A stretch of DNA of 64,000 nucleotides, taken from assembly GCF_001025215.1 (NCBI RefSeq), contig NZ_AP012330.1:496001-560000 (forward strand). Direction: 5' to 3'. Position 1 is the first letter of the stretch; the number at the start of each line of letters is the position of its first letter. The position numbers were made by a program, and so were the translations under genes. Positions 39,922 through 51,709 of this stretch are shown piece after piece. The notes under the pieces were generated by a model. The model searched no databases. It saw only the letters and a program-made list of their open reading frames with translations, and was not told the DNA's origin. This DNA is from Bifidobacterium pseudocatenulatum DSM 20438 = JCM 1200 = LMG 10505 (lineage in GTDB: Bacteria > Actinomycetota > Actinomycetes > Actinomycetales > Bifidobacteriaceae).

Positions 39922-41460
39922 ATGAGCGACAGCGAACAGCGAATGAACAATACGCAGAGCGAAAACGGTGCGAACACCAGCGAACAGCGATGGGACCTCG
40001 GCACCCTGTTTCCAGCCAAAGGAGATCCCCGAAAACCACCGGAATGGCTGGGACGTGCGCTGCTATACATCGCCATAGCCATTGTGGGGTTTACTTTCTG
40101 CTGGCGCAGCTGGGGCAAAATCGAATACCTGGTGATCGACATCATCGTCTCGCTGTTCATCGCGCTCGCGGTGGAGCCGGTGGTGGTGCCGCTGGTCAAG
40201 CATGGCTGGAAACGTTCGTTCGCGTCGCTGTTCTCGCTGCTGATGCTGGCCGTGATGCTCGGCGTGCTGTTCACACTGTTCGGCAACCTGTTCGTGCAGC
40301 AGATGATCGCCTTGGTGAACGGTCTGCCCGACCTGTATGAGCAGATGTGCCAGTTCGCCAGTCAGTACGCGAATTTCCAGCTTCCTGAGATCAATAATCT
40401 CGGCAATGAGATTCTGAAGAACATTCAGACGTCGTGGGTCACTGATTTCGCGGGTACCGCGCTGAATACGGTGTCGGGATTGTTTTCGTTCCTGATTAAC
40501 CTCATGACGATAATCATGACCACGTATTACATTTCAGCGGCTGGTCCGAAACTGCGTCGTGCCGCATGCCAGTGGATGGCTCCGGCGGCTCAGCGGCGAT
40601 TCCTGTTCGTATGGACGGTGAGCCAGAGCCAGATCTCGTCGTTCCTGTTCTCCCGCGCCATTCTCGCGTTGCTGAACGCGTTCTTCACAGGAATCTGTCT
40701 GATGCTGCTGCACGTGCCCTATTGGCTACCGTTGGCGCTGTTCTGCGGTGTGGTTTCGCAGTTCATTCCTATGTTGGGTACGTATATCGGCGGCGCGTTG
40801 CCAGTGCTGTTCGCATGGGGTAGCTGCGGATTGTGGCAGGCCGTGGCGGTGCTGGTGTTTATCTGCGTGTATCAGCAGATCGAGAATCTGATTTTCGCGC
40901 CGAAGATCTCCCAGCGCACCATGGATGTGAACGATGCCGTGGCGTTCCTCGCGGTGCTGGCGTTCACCTCGCTGTTCGGCGCGTTGGGCGCGTTCCTCGC
41001 ATTGCCGGTGGTCGCATCCGTGCAGACGATCTTCCGCACCTATACAAAGCGGTACGAGCTGGTCGATTCCCCGCTGATGGACGATCCGGTGCCTGAAAAG
41101 AAGTCGAAGCTGGTGGAAGGTGCCGAAGTACTCAGCGAGCATCTGCACAATATGCCTCGCGCGGTGCAGGGATCCAGTGCGCATGTGCCTATTCCCGACG
41201 AAGTGCGGCAGTTGCAGGAGCAGGCGTACAATATCACCCGTTCCGAGGAATCGCTGGAATCGGACGAAACCGTCGCCATCCCGAAGCACGTGTTGGACAA
41301 AACGGAACGCAAGCCATTGCAGGGTCTTGAGAGTGAAAACACATCTCAGGAATCCAACGAAAATCCGGAATCCGGCAATGAACGGAAGAACGGCGAGTCG
41401 CGGGAAGCTGAAGGAAGTACGAAAAACGCGGATGACAATCCAAGAAGTAGGTGGCGTTAA
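39922..41460 (+). CDS. AI-2E family (PerM/UPF0118) membrane transporter
   Basis: The 512-residue membrane protein has about eight helices in residues 45-370 and the conserved central region LFCGVVSQFIPMLGTYIGGA, typical of the AI-2E/PerM family. Members have been linked to export of the autoinducer AI-2 or to Na+/H+ antiport, but most are uncharacterised. Both termini are long, hydrophilic and charged; the C-terminal tail of about 135 residues is Glu/Ser/Asn rich and probably disordered. The stop shares one base with the next start (TAATG), so it is coupled to the glycosyltransferase gene. Confidence 0.88.
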   Translation: MSDSEQRMNNTQSENGANTSEQRWDLGTLFPAKGDPRKPPEWLGRALLYIAIAIVGFTFCWRSWGKIEYLVIDIIVSLFIALAVEPVVVPLVKHGWKRSFASLFSLLMLAVMLGVLFTLFGNLFVQQMIALVNGLPDLYEQMCQFASQYANFQLPEINNLGNEILKNIQTSWVTDFAGTALNTVSGLFSFLINLMTIIMTTYYISAAGPKLRRAACQWMAPAAQRRFLFVWTVSQSQISSFLFSRAILALLNAFFTGICLMLLHVPYWLPLALFCGVVSQFIPMLGTYIGGALPVLFAWGSCGLWQAVAVLVFICVYQQIENLIFAPKISQRTMDVNDAVAFLAVLAFTSLFGALGAFLALPVVASVQTIFRTYTKRYELVDSPLMDDPVPEKKSKLVEGAEVLSEHLHNMPRAVQGSSAHVPIPDEVRQLQEQAYNITRSEESLESDETVAIPKHVLDKTERKPLQGLESENTSQESNENPESGNERKNGESREAEGSTKNADDNPRSRWR

Positions 41461-42683
41461 TGGTACTGCTGAGCGTACTTGACATTCTGCTGGTCATCGT
41501 CGGTGGCGCAGGGGTGGTCTATCAGGCGGTGTGCATTCTCATCTCCCTGTTCACCAAGCCGATCAAATTTCCCGACGCGCCGATGGACAAGCGTTACGCG
41601 GTGCTGATTTCCGCACGAAACGAGGCGAACGTCATCGGCAACCTCATTACCTGCATCCAAACGCAGACCTACCCGACCGAACTGGTCGACATTTGGCTTG
41701 TCGCCGACAATTGCACCGACAATACCGCCGAAGTGGCGCGCAATATGGGCTGCCATGTGATCGAACGCTTCAACAAGGAGCTTGTGGGCAAAGGCTACGC
41801 GCTGACGTATCTGCTCGATCAGATGAACGATTCCGGTGCATCCGACCCGTACGATGCGTTCTTCGTGTTCGACGCCGACAACAAGCTCGACAAGCATTAC
41901 GTCGAAGAGATGAACAAGGCGTTCCAGTCGGGATTCAAGATTCTCACCAGCTACCGCAATTCCGTGAATTTGTCTGACAATTGGGTCTCTTCCGGTTCTG
42001 CATTGTGGTTCATTCGTGAATCTCGATTCCTGTCGGCCTCGCGCATGTGGCTCGGCAACAGCTGCCATGTAGGGGGTACTGGCTTCATGTTCTCGCGGGA
42101 GATCATGCGTCGCAATAATGGTTGGAAATTCCATTTGCTGACTGAGGATTTGGAATTCACCATGGATTCCTTGCTGCACGGTGACCGCATCGGCTACTGC
42201 GGTACTGCGGTTCTGTATGACGAGCAGCCTGTCACCTTCGCGCAGAGCTGGCGTCAGCGTTTGCGTTGGAGCAAGGGCTTCCTGCAAGTGTTCCGTTATT
42301 ACGGGCCGGCTTTGATCAAACGTGCCATCAGGGAACGTGATTTCTCCGCCGTTGATTTCACGCTGTTGTTGTGTCCGTTCACGGTGATCGGTATTGTGCG
42401 CATTCTACTTGGTTTGCTGTTTGCCGCATGCGGATTCGTTACATGGCAGAGCCAGTTGAGCTCGTTGGCCGGTTGGACGTCCGGCATTGTGACGTCGGTG
42501 ATCGGCATGATGGCGTTGGCCGCGTTGACGATCATTGTGGAACGCGATCAGATTGGTGCCACCAACAAGGAGCTGTTCGCGTACGTGCTGAGCTTCCCGA
42601 TCTACATGTTCAGCTATGTGCCGATCTCGTTCCAGGCGATGTTCGCCAAGTCAGAATGGAAGCCAATCGAGCATAAAGGATGA
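41460..42683 (+). CDS. Membrane-bound processive family 2 glycosyltransferase
   Basis: The 407-residue protein has an N-terminal helix, a cytoplasmic GT-A domain and about three C-terminal helices, the plan of processive synthases such as cellulose, hyaluronan or poly-N-acetylglucosamine synthases. Catalytic motifs are seen: ADNCTDNT, the DxD in FVFDADNKL, the general-base TEDLEFTMD, and the product-binding QxxRW as QRLRWSKG. There is no PilZ domain, so no direct c-di-GMP control. The ATG at 41460 overlaps the upstream stop, with AGGTGG before it. It may make a wall polysaccharide or glycolipid. Confidence 0.88.
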   Translation: MVLLSVLDILLVIVGGAGVVYQAVCILISLFTKPIKFPDAPMDKRYAVLISARNEANVIGNLITCIQTQTYPTELVDIWLVADNCTDNTAEVARNMGCHVIERFNKELVGKGYALTYLLDQMNDSGASDPYDAFFVFDADNKLDKHYVEEMNKAFQSGFKILTSYRNSVNLSDNWVSSGSALWFIRESRFLSASRMWLGNSCHVGGTGFMFSREIMRRNNGWKFHLLTEDLEFTMDSLLHGDRIGYCGTAVLYDEQPVTFAQSWRQRLRWSKGFLQVFRYYGPALIKRAIRERDFSAVDFTLLLCPFTVIGIVRILLGLLFAACGFVTWQSQLSSLAGWTSGIVTSVIGMMALAALTIIVERDQIGATNKELFAYVLSFPIYMFSYVPISFQAMFAKSEWKPIEHKG

Positions 42684-42763
42684 CGTTCTTTCGCTGGCTT
42701 TCGCGTTTCCTGCTTTTTCGTTTTCATTTCGATTTCTGCTTATGACTGGAGTGTTGCTGTTCC

Positions 42764-44209
42764 ATGGATGATTCGGCTGAATACCGGCATGTGAAACGTC
42801 GTCGATACATCACGGTGGCGCTTTCCGTGGCGCTCACTACGGTATTGTGCGTTGGTTATGTCGTGGCCGACATTTTCGACAAGCTGCCGGGTGTTCTTAC
42901 CCTGCAGGAGGTCGAACACATCACCGCCAAGACGCCGGGCAACGCCGTTCCTGCGGCAACGGTGATCGGAGGGCTTGACGCTTCAAAGACCGTGGACGCA
43001 GCTGCGGCGAAGGCGCTGATCAGCCAATTCGAAACGGCCGCCTCCGACTTCGGTGACGAATATGCCATCGCCATCGCCGATGCGGCCGGCAATGTGGTCG
43101 CCGAGCATGCTCTCGACAAGTCGTATACGCCGGCATCCACCATGAAAACGTTGACGGCATATGCGGTGGCGACCACGCTTGACATGGGCGAGACTCTGGA
43201 CACGCAAACCTATCTGGAACAGCGCGAGGACGGCACTTCGCGATTGGTGCTCAAAGGCAATGGCGACATGCTGCTCGGTGCCGGTGCGTCCGATTCGTCG
43301 CATATCAATGGGCGTGCTGGATTGGGAACGCTTGCCGCGAACACGGCCCAAGCGTTACGTCAGCGGGGCATCACTTCCGTGACGCTTGTCTACGATGATT
43401 CCCTGTTCGGTAACGACCGTTGGCCAAGCGGCATCGCCGAACTCGATTCAAACCACGTGTACTACGCGCCGACCTCGTCCATGGCGGTGGACGGCGGGCG
43501 CAATTGGAACGGTGCCGATCCCGCCGATCCCGATATGTTCAGCACATATCCAGCTTTGAGCACGCAGCCAGCCCGCGAGGCCGCACAGGTGTTCGCGCAA
43601 CGCTTGGCTGAACACGGCATTGCCGTGAACTCTTCCGTGGAACAGGGAACGGTCCCCGAGGGCACCAGTCCCATCGCGGCCGTGCGTTCCGCATCGCTGA
43701 ATGAGATCATGGCGTTCATGCTTCGGCATTCCGACAATTCCTTGGCTGAGGAATTCGGCAGACTGCTGGCTTTGCATCTCGGCGCCGACAATTCGCCGAC
43801 CGGGGCTGTGCGGTCAGTCGAACAGGTGCTGGTTCAGCAGGGAATCTCCACCGAAGGTCTCATCATGCTCAACTGTTCGGGTCTGTCCGAGGAGTCCAAA
43901 CTCACCGCGCGTACCCTGCTTGAAGTGCAGCAACGCAACCTAACGAGCGGTGCCGGAGCTGCCGCTGCCGAAGGACTGTCGGTCGTGGGGTTCGTGGGCA
44001 CTGCCGCGAATCGTTTGAACGATGACAACGAGGCTGGTCTCATCCGTGTCAAAACCGGCAGTTTGGGAGATGTGACCTCCATGACCGGCAATGTGTCGCG
44101 TCACAACGGAGGCGCGTTGAGCTTTGCCGTGATTGTCAATAATCCCGATGATTTCGAGGCCGCGAAATCCGCTATCGACACTTTTGTGGCCGCGCTGCCG
44201 AAGCTGTGA
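42764..44209 (+). CDS. dacB: D-alanyl-D-alanine carboxypeptidase/endopeptidase (PBP4 type)
   Basis: This low-molecular-mass penicillin-binding protein trims peptidoglycan stem peptides. The 481-residue protein has an N-terminal membrane anchor (about residues 15-36) and the three active-site motifs in order: SxxK as STMK in YTPASTMKTLTAY, SxN as SDN in MLRHSDNSLAEE, and KTG in IRVKTGSLGD. This is peptidase family S13. The start at 42764 lacks a strong ribosome-binding site. tilS begins 4 nt after the stop, so the two are probably one transcript. Confidence 0.93.
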   Translation: MDDSAEYRHVKRRRYITVALSVALTTVLCVGYVVADIFDKLPGVLTLQEVEHITAKTPGNAVPAATVIGGLDASKTVDAAAAKALISQFETAASDFGDEYAIAIADAAGNVVAEHALDKSYTPASTMKTLTAYAVATTLDMGETLDTQTYLEQREDGTSRLVLKGNGDMLLGAGASDSSHINGRAGLGTLAANTAQALRQRGITSVTLVYDDSLFGNDRWPSGIAELDSNHVYYAPTSSMAVDGGRNWNGADPADPDMFSTYPALSTQPAREAAQVFAQRLAEHGIAVNSSVEQGTVPEGTSPIAAVRSASLNEIMAFMLRHSDNSLAEEFGRLLALHLGADNSPTGAVRSVEQVLVQQGISTEGLIMLNCSGLSEESKLTARTLLEVQQRNLTSGAGAAAAEGLSVVGFVGTAANRLNDDNEAGLIRVKTGSLGDVTSMTGNVSRHNGGALSFAVIVNNPDDFEAAKSAIDTFVAALPKL

Positions 44210-44213
44210 TGCC

Positions 44214-45308
44214 ATGGTGTATTCGTCTCGTTTGCGTAAGGGTGTCGGTGAGTTGCGGGCCGCGCTGAAATCGGCCGGATTTGGATTGCAGGATGCCCGA
44301 TTCGCCCGCCATGGCGAGCACACGCCCGATGCGGACGCTCCTCTGATTATGGTGGCCTGTTCCGGTGGCCGCGATTCGATGGCGTTGGCTGCGGTTGCTG
44401 CGAAAACATGCGCTTCATTGGGATTGCGATGCGGGACGATTATCATCGACCATCAGTTGCAGCAAGGCTCTGCCGGGGTCGCGCAAACAACCGCCGATCG
44501 TTGTGTTGCGTTGGGTCTTGACCCAGTTCGTGTTCGTGCGATTGACGTACCCGACTCCCGCGGCATCGGTGTTGAGGCAGCGGCGCGTGAAGCACGCTAC
44601 CATGCGATTGTCGACGCATGTTCCGACGCTTCGGCCGTGCTGCTGGCTCATACGAAAAACGATCAGGCGGAAACCGTGATCATCGGTTTGTTGCGTTCCT
44701 CGGGCCTCGATGCGGTTTGCGGTATGAACGGTTCCTTCATACGAGACGGGGTGCGTTTTCTACGCCCGTGGCTGAATATGACCCGCGAAGAAACCACCGG
44801 CATCTGCGAGGATCTGCGGCTTGCCTGGTGGGACGATCCCACAAATGGGCCGGATGTGGGGAATTCGGGCGGAAACGAGCCTCTTCCCGCGAACTATCCG
44901 CTGCGATCCCGAATACGGCACGATCTCATGCCATATCTTGAATCATTTGCGGGAAGCGACGTTGTGTCGAAACTTGCGCTTGGAGCGAGGCTTGCCGAAG
45001 ACGATCGCGCATATCTTGACGGTGTGGCGCAACGCGTGTGCGAACAGGGCGTAACCGTGAACAACGGCGAGATAATCATCGACGCGCGTGCGTTGCAATC
45101 GCAAGACATTGCCATCAGAAGACGGGTGATTGTACGCTCGCTTGCAGAAGCAGGCATTTCGTGCATGGCACGGCAGGTTGAAGGAATCGACAGGCTGATC
45201 TGCGACTGGCACGGCCAGAAAGGTGTGAATCTTCCCAGCGGATATTCAGCATATCGCCAGAAACACGTCATTCGCGTGTGCCAAGATGGTGGGCATGCGA
45301 ATCGCTGA
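44214..45308 (+). CDS. tilS: tRNA(Ile)-lysidine synthetase
   Basis: TilS converts C34 of the CAT-anticodon isoleucine tRNA to lysidine, an essential step for reading AUA codons. The 364-residue protein has the PP-loop ATP motif VACSGGRDSMAL (about residue 52) and HTKNDQAETVIIGLLR. I chose the ATG at 44214, just after the dacB stop, as it leaves a sensible N-terminus; longer in-frame extensions would overlap dacB. The hpt start lies inside its last codons. The order tilS-hpt-ftsH is conserved across many Gram-positive bacteria. Confidence 0.92.
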   Translation: MVYSSRLRKGVGELRAALKSAGFGLQDARFARHGEHTPDADAPLIMVACSGGRDSMALAAVAAKTCASLGLRCGTIIIDHQLQQGSAGVAQTTADRCVALGLDPVRVRAIDVPDSRGIGVEAAAREARYHAIVDACSDASAVLLAHTKNDQAETVIIGLLRSSGLDAVCGMNGSFIRDGVRFLRPWLNMTREETTGICEDLRLAWWDDPTNGPDVGNSGGNEPLPANYPLRSRIRHDLMPYLESFAGSDVVSKLALGARLAEDDRAYLDGVAQRVCEQGVTVNNGEIIIDARALQSQDIAIRRRVIVRSLAEAGISCMARQVEGIDRLICDWHGQKGVNLPSGYSAYRQKHVIRVCQDGGHANR

Positions 45309-45854
45309 CGTACAAGAAGATATTGATCACGAGCTGATCAGCAAAGAAGAGATTGCCGACATCATCAACCATGCTGCTGCTCAGGCCAGTGAAGACTACC
45401 GTGGCAAGAACCCGCTGCTGGTTTGCGTGCTCAAGGGTGCAGTGAACACGCTTGCGGCGTTCTCACAGGCCATGAGCATCCAGGCGGAGATGGATTTCAT
45501 GAGCTTGTCGAGCTACGGTTCCGGCACTCAATCGAGCGGCAAGATCACCGTGCGGCAGGATCTGTCCACCGATGTTCGCGGTCGTCACGTGCTTATTGTG
45601 GAAGACATTATCGATTCGGGCGTCACGTTGGCGTGGCTCGTCGATGAACTCAAGAGCCGCGGTGCCGCTTCCGTGGAGATTTTTGCGCTGTTGGAAAAGC
45701 CGGCGCGCCGTAAGGTGGATGTTCCTGTGAAATATAAGGGACGTGAGATTCCCGATGAATTCGTGGTCGGTTTCGGCTTGGATTATGACGAGCGATACCG
45801 CAACCTTGATTCGATCGCGGTGCTGAAGCCGGAAGTGTATGAAGGAGGTCAGGC

Positions 45855-45858
<4 letters not shown>
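45295..45858 (+). CDS. hpt: Hypoxanthine phosphoribosyltransferase
   Basis: Hpt salvages hypoxanthine (and usually guanine) to the nucleotide using PRPP. The 187-residue protein shows the PRPP-binding motif [14 protein letters not shown] and the flexible-loop region [15 protein letters not shown] prefer the ATG at 45295, with GGTGGG just upstream; the in-frame ATG at 45286 would add three residues. The gene overlaps the end of tilS and, at its own end, the ftsH start (ATGA). Confidence 0.93.
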
Positions 45859-47956
<2,098 letters not shown>

Positions 47957-47957
<1 letters not shown>

Positions 47958-48595
47958 TGAGTGATACCGAAGCATTCGATACCCTCTTCGATGACAAGGC
48001 CCGTGCCGCCCATACGGCCGGGCCTGTCGGCTATGACGAGGAAGGCGTGCGCCAGGCGGTACGTCTGTTTTTAAAATCCATTGGCGAAGATCCGGACCGT
48101 GAAGGCCTGCTCGACACCCCAGACCGTATCGGGCGTGCTTGCAAGGAGCTGTTCGCAGGCCTTGGCCACGGCCCCGAGGAAGTGCTCAAAACCAAGTTCA
48201 AAGTCGATACTGACGAAATGGTGCTGGTACGCGATATTGAACTCTTCTCGGTATGCGAACACCACCTGCTGCCGTTCCATGGCGTGGCCCATGTCGGCTA
48301 TATTCCGTCAAACGGCCAAGTGGCGGGCTTAAGCAAGCTTGCCCGACTGGTGGAACTGTATGCCCGACGTCCGCAAGTGCAGGAACGCCTCACCCAACAG
48401 GTGGCCGACGCGCTGATGGAAGGCATCGAAGCACGTGGCGTGATCGTGGTCACCGAATGCGACCACATGTGCATGGCCATGCGTGGCGTAAAGAAGGCGC
48501 AATCGCGCACGGTCACGTCGGCGGTGCGCGGCTGCATGCGAGACGCGACGACGCGAGCCGAAGCCATGAGCCTGATCCTGTCGCAGCATTCGTGA
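47957..48595 (+). CDS. folE: GTP cyclohydrolase I
   Basis: FolE turns GTP into dihydroneopterin triphosphate, the first step of folate synthesis. The 212-residue protein has the zinc-binding and active-site motif [20 protein letters not shown] and the conserved [15 protein letters not shown] near the C-terminus. The ATG overlaps the ftsH stop (TGATG). It starts a folate block folE-folP-folBK, and a hypothetical DUF3180 gene follows. Confidence 0.95.
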
Positions 48596-48658
48596 TCGAC
48601 GCGGCCGCAGCAAGTCGAATCGTAAATAACAATAACCGGATATAGGAGGGGAAACCGG

Positions 48659-49537
48659 ATGACCATTGATATGAAAGCGATTCATGATAGTGACCGTACT
48701 CTGGTGATGGGCGTGCTCAACATTACGGAGGATTCGTTCTCCGATGGAGGGCTGTGGCTCGATCCCGCGAATGCGAAAGCGCACGGCGAGGCGATGATGA
48801 AGGATGGGGCTGACATCATCGACATCGGTGCCGAATCCACTCGCCCCGGAGCCAAACGCGTCAGTGAGGAAGATGAGCAAACCCGCGTGCTAGGTGCCGT
48901 GGATACGTTGATTCCGGAAGGTACGGTGCTGTCAATCGACACCACACGCGCATCGGTGGCTCGCATGGCGTTGGAGCATGGTGCGCAAATCATCAACGAT
49001 GTGTCCGGCGGTCGGCTGGACCGCGAAGTGCCCCATGTGGTGGCCGAGCATTCGGAAAGCCTTTACATTGTGCAGCATTGGCGCGGCTGGCTTGCCGGCT
49101 CCGCAGGCGACGTGCCTGACGCTGATACGTCCGTGTACGCCAATGGCGTGGTGGATGACGTGTATGACGAACTCATGAAGCAGGTCGACGACGTGCTTCA
49201 GGCAGGCGTCTCACCGTCACAAATCATCATCGATCCGGGTCTTGGATTCTCCAAACCGAGCGTCGAGCATAACTTCCCGCTGATGACGGCATTGGAGAGG
49301 TTCAATACTACCGGGTATCCGGTGCTGATTGGAGCCTCGCGCAAACGATTCGTCGGCGCGGCGCTTGCCGATGCTGGTATTGACAAGCCAAACATGGATA
49401 GCAAAGACAATGCGACCGCCGCCATCAGCGCCCTATGTGCCGAACATGGAGCGTGGGCCGTGCGCGTGCATGACGTGAAGAAAAGCCGCGATGCGGTGGC
49501 GATCGGCAACGCGTGGCGTGCCTTCGCTAACGACTGA
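48659..49537 (+). CDS. folP: Dihydropteroate synthase
   Basis: FolP joins 6-hydroxymethyl-dihydropterin pyrophosphate with p-aminobenzoate. The 292-residue TIM-barrel protein starts with VMGVLNITEDSFSDGG, followed by IDIGAESTRPGA and IDPGLGFSKPSVEHN, all signature segments. The ATG at 48659 has TAGGAGGGG about 7 nt upstream. It is the sulfonamide target. The 63-nt gap from folE holds no terminator. Confidence 0.94.
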   Translation: MTIDMKAIHDSDRTLVMGVLNITEDSFSDGGLWLDPANAKAHGEAMMKDGADIIDIGAESTRPGAKRVSEEDEQTRVLGAVDTLIPEGTVLSIDTTRASVARMALEHGAQIINDVSGGRLDREVPHVVAEHSESLYIVQHWRGWLAGSAGDVPDADTSVYANGVVDDVYDELMKQVDDVLQAGVSPSQIIIDPGLGFSKPSVEHNFPLMTALERFNTTGYPVLIGASRKRFVGAALADAGIDKPNMDSKDNATAAISALCAEHGAWAVRVHDVKKSRDAVAIGNAWRAFAND

Positions 49538-49632
49538 TGCACGGTGCTCGCATACGTCGTGCGTTCCCGACAGCGTAGGTGCGGCAACGCATTTCCACCA
49601 TTAAACCTTGAGATATGCAAAGAAAGGCTGGC

Positions 49633-51156
49633 ATGGATCAGATTCGATTGACTGGCGTTCGCGCGGTCGGCAAACACGGAGTGCTTGATTTCGAACATGA
49701 GCGTGCGCAAACGTTCGTTGTCGACGCCACGTTGTTTCTTGATCTTGCGCCAGCCGGGTATTCCGACGACCTGCGGGACACCGTCGATTACGGTGCCATC
49801 GCCAAAGGAATAGTCGCCATCATCGAAGGCGAACATGTCGATCTCATTGAAAAACTCGCTGATCGCATCGCCAGCATGATTCTTGAATATCCTGCCGTGG
49901 CACAGACGCAGGTGACCGTGCACAAGCCGAGCGCGCCAATCGTCGTACCATTCGACGACGTGAGCGTAACCGTGGAACGTTCCCGTGAAACAACTTCGGC
50001 TGCATCGCAAGTGCATCATGCCATTATTGCCATGGGTGGTAACCAAGGCGATGTGGCGGCCACCTTGCGTGACGCGGTGCGTTCGATCGACGGACTGGCA
50101 TCCACTCAGGTTACGGGCGTTTCGCCGCTGTACCGTACTGATGCGTGGGGTATGCCCGATGGTACCCCCGATTTTTACAATGCGGTTGTTTCTGTGACCA
50201 CTAAACTGTCGGCAATGGAACTGCTGCGAGGACTGCAGCGCATCGAAGTCGAACATGGTCGAGTGCGTACTGACCATTGGACTTCGCGCACACTTGATCT
50301 GGATATCATCGATTTTGACGGGCAGAGCAACGATGATCCGGATCTGACGCTGCCTCACCCCCGTGCATGGCAGCGTGCGTTTGTGCTGGGGCCGTGGCTG
50401 GCACTCGAGCCGGACGCTGAATTGTCGGGTGAACATGCCGGTTCCGTGGCCCAGCTATTGCACGAGGCATCCGACCGCGACCATATCGACGAAATCGCTG
50501 ATGATTGGATGGTGGGAAGCCCGACCGGCTACGGTATCGACGACCTTGCCTGCGATGCCAATAATGCGGGCGATGCGGATGATATGGACGAAGCGTATGG
50601 TGCGATCGATTCCAGCGATCTGCCGGAAGGAACCGCCGCAGCCAAAGCGGCGGCACTTGCTTCTGCACAGCTAGAACCCGCATCGAAACGTGCGGTGATC
50701 TCACTCGATAGCCCAGCAACCGATGCCGAACAGCAGTTCCGCATGGCCATCGTCACGTTGGACGGCATTCCCGGCAACCAAGTCGAGGGCATCTCACCCC
50801 TCTACCATGTGAGCCAACTCGACGGACTCCCCGACAAAATGGCTGCGGTAATCCAGATTTCCACGCGCATGGGCGCCCATGATCTGATCGAAGCATTAGG
50901 CAATGTGGAAGCCTCCATTGGCGAAGACCTTGATCTCGACCTGATCGACATGGAAGGCGTGGAATGCGACGAACCCGACTGCAAGGTGCCGTGGCCCACC
51001 GCACGCAATCATGCCGCAGTGCTTGCGCCATGGCTCGACATGGATCCCGATGCACGACTGGGTAAGGATCCGGTATCATTCCTGCTAGCCATGGCCCCCG
51101 ATGCCGCGCAGGTGGGACTGCTGACCGACAATTGGATTATCGGAGGTACGCTATGA
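49633..51156 (+). CDS. folBK: FolB-FolK fusion with a third, degenerate FolK-like domain
   Basis: The 507-residue protein joins dihydroneopterin aldolase (FolB, about residues 1-119) to hydroxymethyl-dihydropterin pyrophosphokinase (FolK, about 128-297). FolK motifs include AIIAMGGNQGD, VSPLYRTDAWG and RTDHWTSRTLDLDIIDFDG. After an acidic linker a second FolK-like copy follows (about 353-507): GNQVEGISPLYHVS matches the first copy's TQVTGVSPLYRTD, and LLTDNWIIGG matches IADDWMVGS. The second copy lacks the Arg-rich catalytic segment and keeps only GEDLDLDLIDMEG, so it is probably inactive. The ATG at 49633 has AAAGG 5-6 nt upstream. Confidence 0.92.
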   Translation: MDQIRLTGVRAVGKHGVLDFEHERAQTFVVDATLFLDLAPAGYSDDLRDTVDYGAIAKGIVAIIEGEHVDLIEKLADRIASMILEYPAVAQTQVTVHKPSAPIVVPFDDVSVTVERSRETTSAASQVHHAIIAMGGNQGDVAATLRDAVRSIDGLASTQVTGVSPLYRTDAWGMPDGTPDFYNAVVSVTTKLSAMELLRGLQRIEVEHGRVRTDHWTSRTLDLDIIDFDGQSNDDPDLTLPHPRAWQRAFVLGPWLALEPDAELSGEHAGSVAQLLHEASDRDHIDEIADDWMVGSPTGYGIDDLACDANNAGDADDMDEAYGAIDSSDLPEGTAAAKAAALASAQLEPASKRAVISLDSPATDAEQQFRMAIVTLDGIPGNQVEGISPLYHVSQLDGLPDKMAAVIQISTRMGAHDLIEALGNVEASIGEDLDLDLIDMEGVECDEPDCKVPWPTARNHAAVLAPWLDMDPDARLGKDPVSFLLAMAPDAAQVGLLTDNWIIGGTL

Positions 51157-51704
51157 AAGCGCGCAGAACCCCTTGGTGGTGCTACGTTCTCGCTGCCGCA
51201 TTAGGATTGCTTGCCGGAATAGGATTGGCGAAATATGGCGAGATTTCAGGTTTTCCATTGGTCGGCGCTCCATGGATTGTGCCCGTGGTGTTGGCGATTC
51301 TGGGATTCGTCGTGCTTTATATGGCATTGCAGATCCACAAATACACCACCACAGATCCCGAAAAACGCGCGCAGCTGAAACCTTTGGACCCGCAGAAGGC
51401 GTTCGCCACACTGGTGTCGTGCAAAGCGTTGGGCGTGGCAGGAGCGTCGTTAGCCGGCTGGTATGGTGGGCAGCTCATCATGAGCCTGCCGCATGGTGAG
51501 GCAGCGTTCTACAGCCAAGCCATCCTCGAATGCGCGATCGCGGCAATCGTATGCATAATCGATATGATCATTGGCATTGTGGGGGAGTGGCTGTGCCAAA
51601 TCCCACCAATCGACGGCCCGGAAAGTCCGAAAATGAAAACGGCCACGCAACGCAATCGTTACGCGGCCGCGGCTACCAAATCAGCGACACAATCGAAAGT
51701 CTGA
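51153..51704 (+). CDS. DUF3180 membrane protein
   Basis: The 183-residue protein has four predicted membrane helices (first one WWCYVLAAALGLLAGIGLA), with pairs separated by a charged loop containing EKRAQLKPLDPQKAFATLV. It matches the actinobacterial DUF3180 family, nearly always encoded after folK and of unknown function. The start overlaps the folBK stop (ATGA), with GGAGG 6 nt upstream. It ends 5 nt from the convergent tesB gene. Confidence 0.82.
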   Translation: MKARRTPWWCYVLAAALGLLAGIGLAKYGEISGFPLVGAPWIVPVVLAILGFVVLYMALQIHKYTTTDPEKRAQLKPLDPQKAFATLVSCKALGVAGASLAGWYGGQLIMSLPHGEAAFYSQAILECAIAAIVCIIDMIIGIVGEWLCQIPPIDGPESPKMKTATQRNRYAAAATKSATQSKV

Positions 51705-51709
51705 TTACC

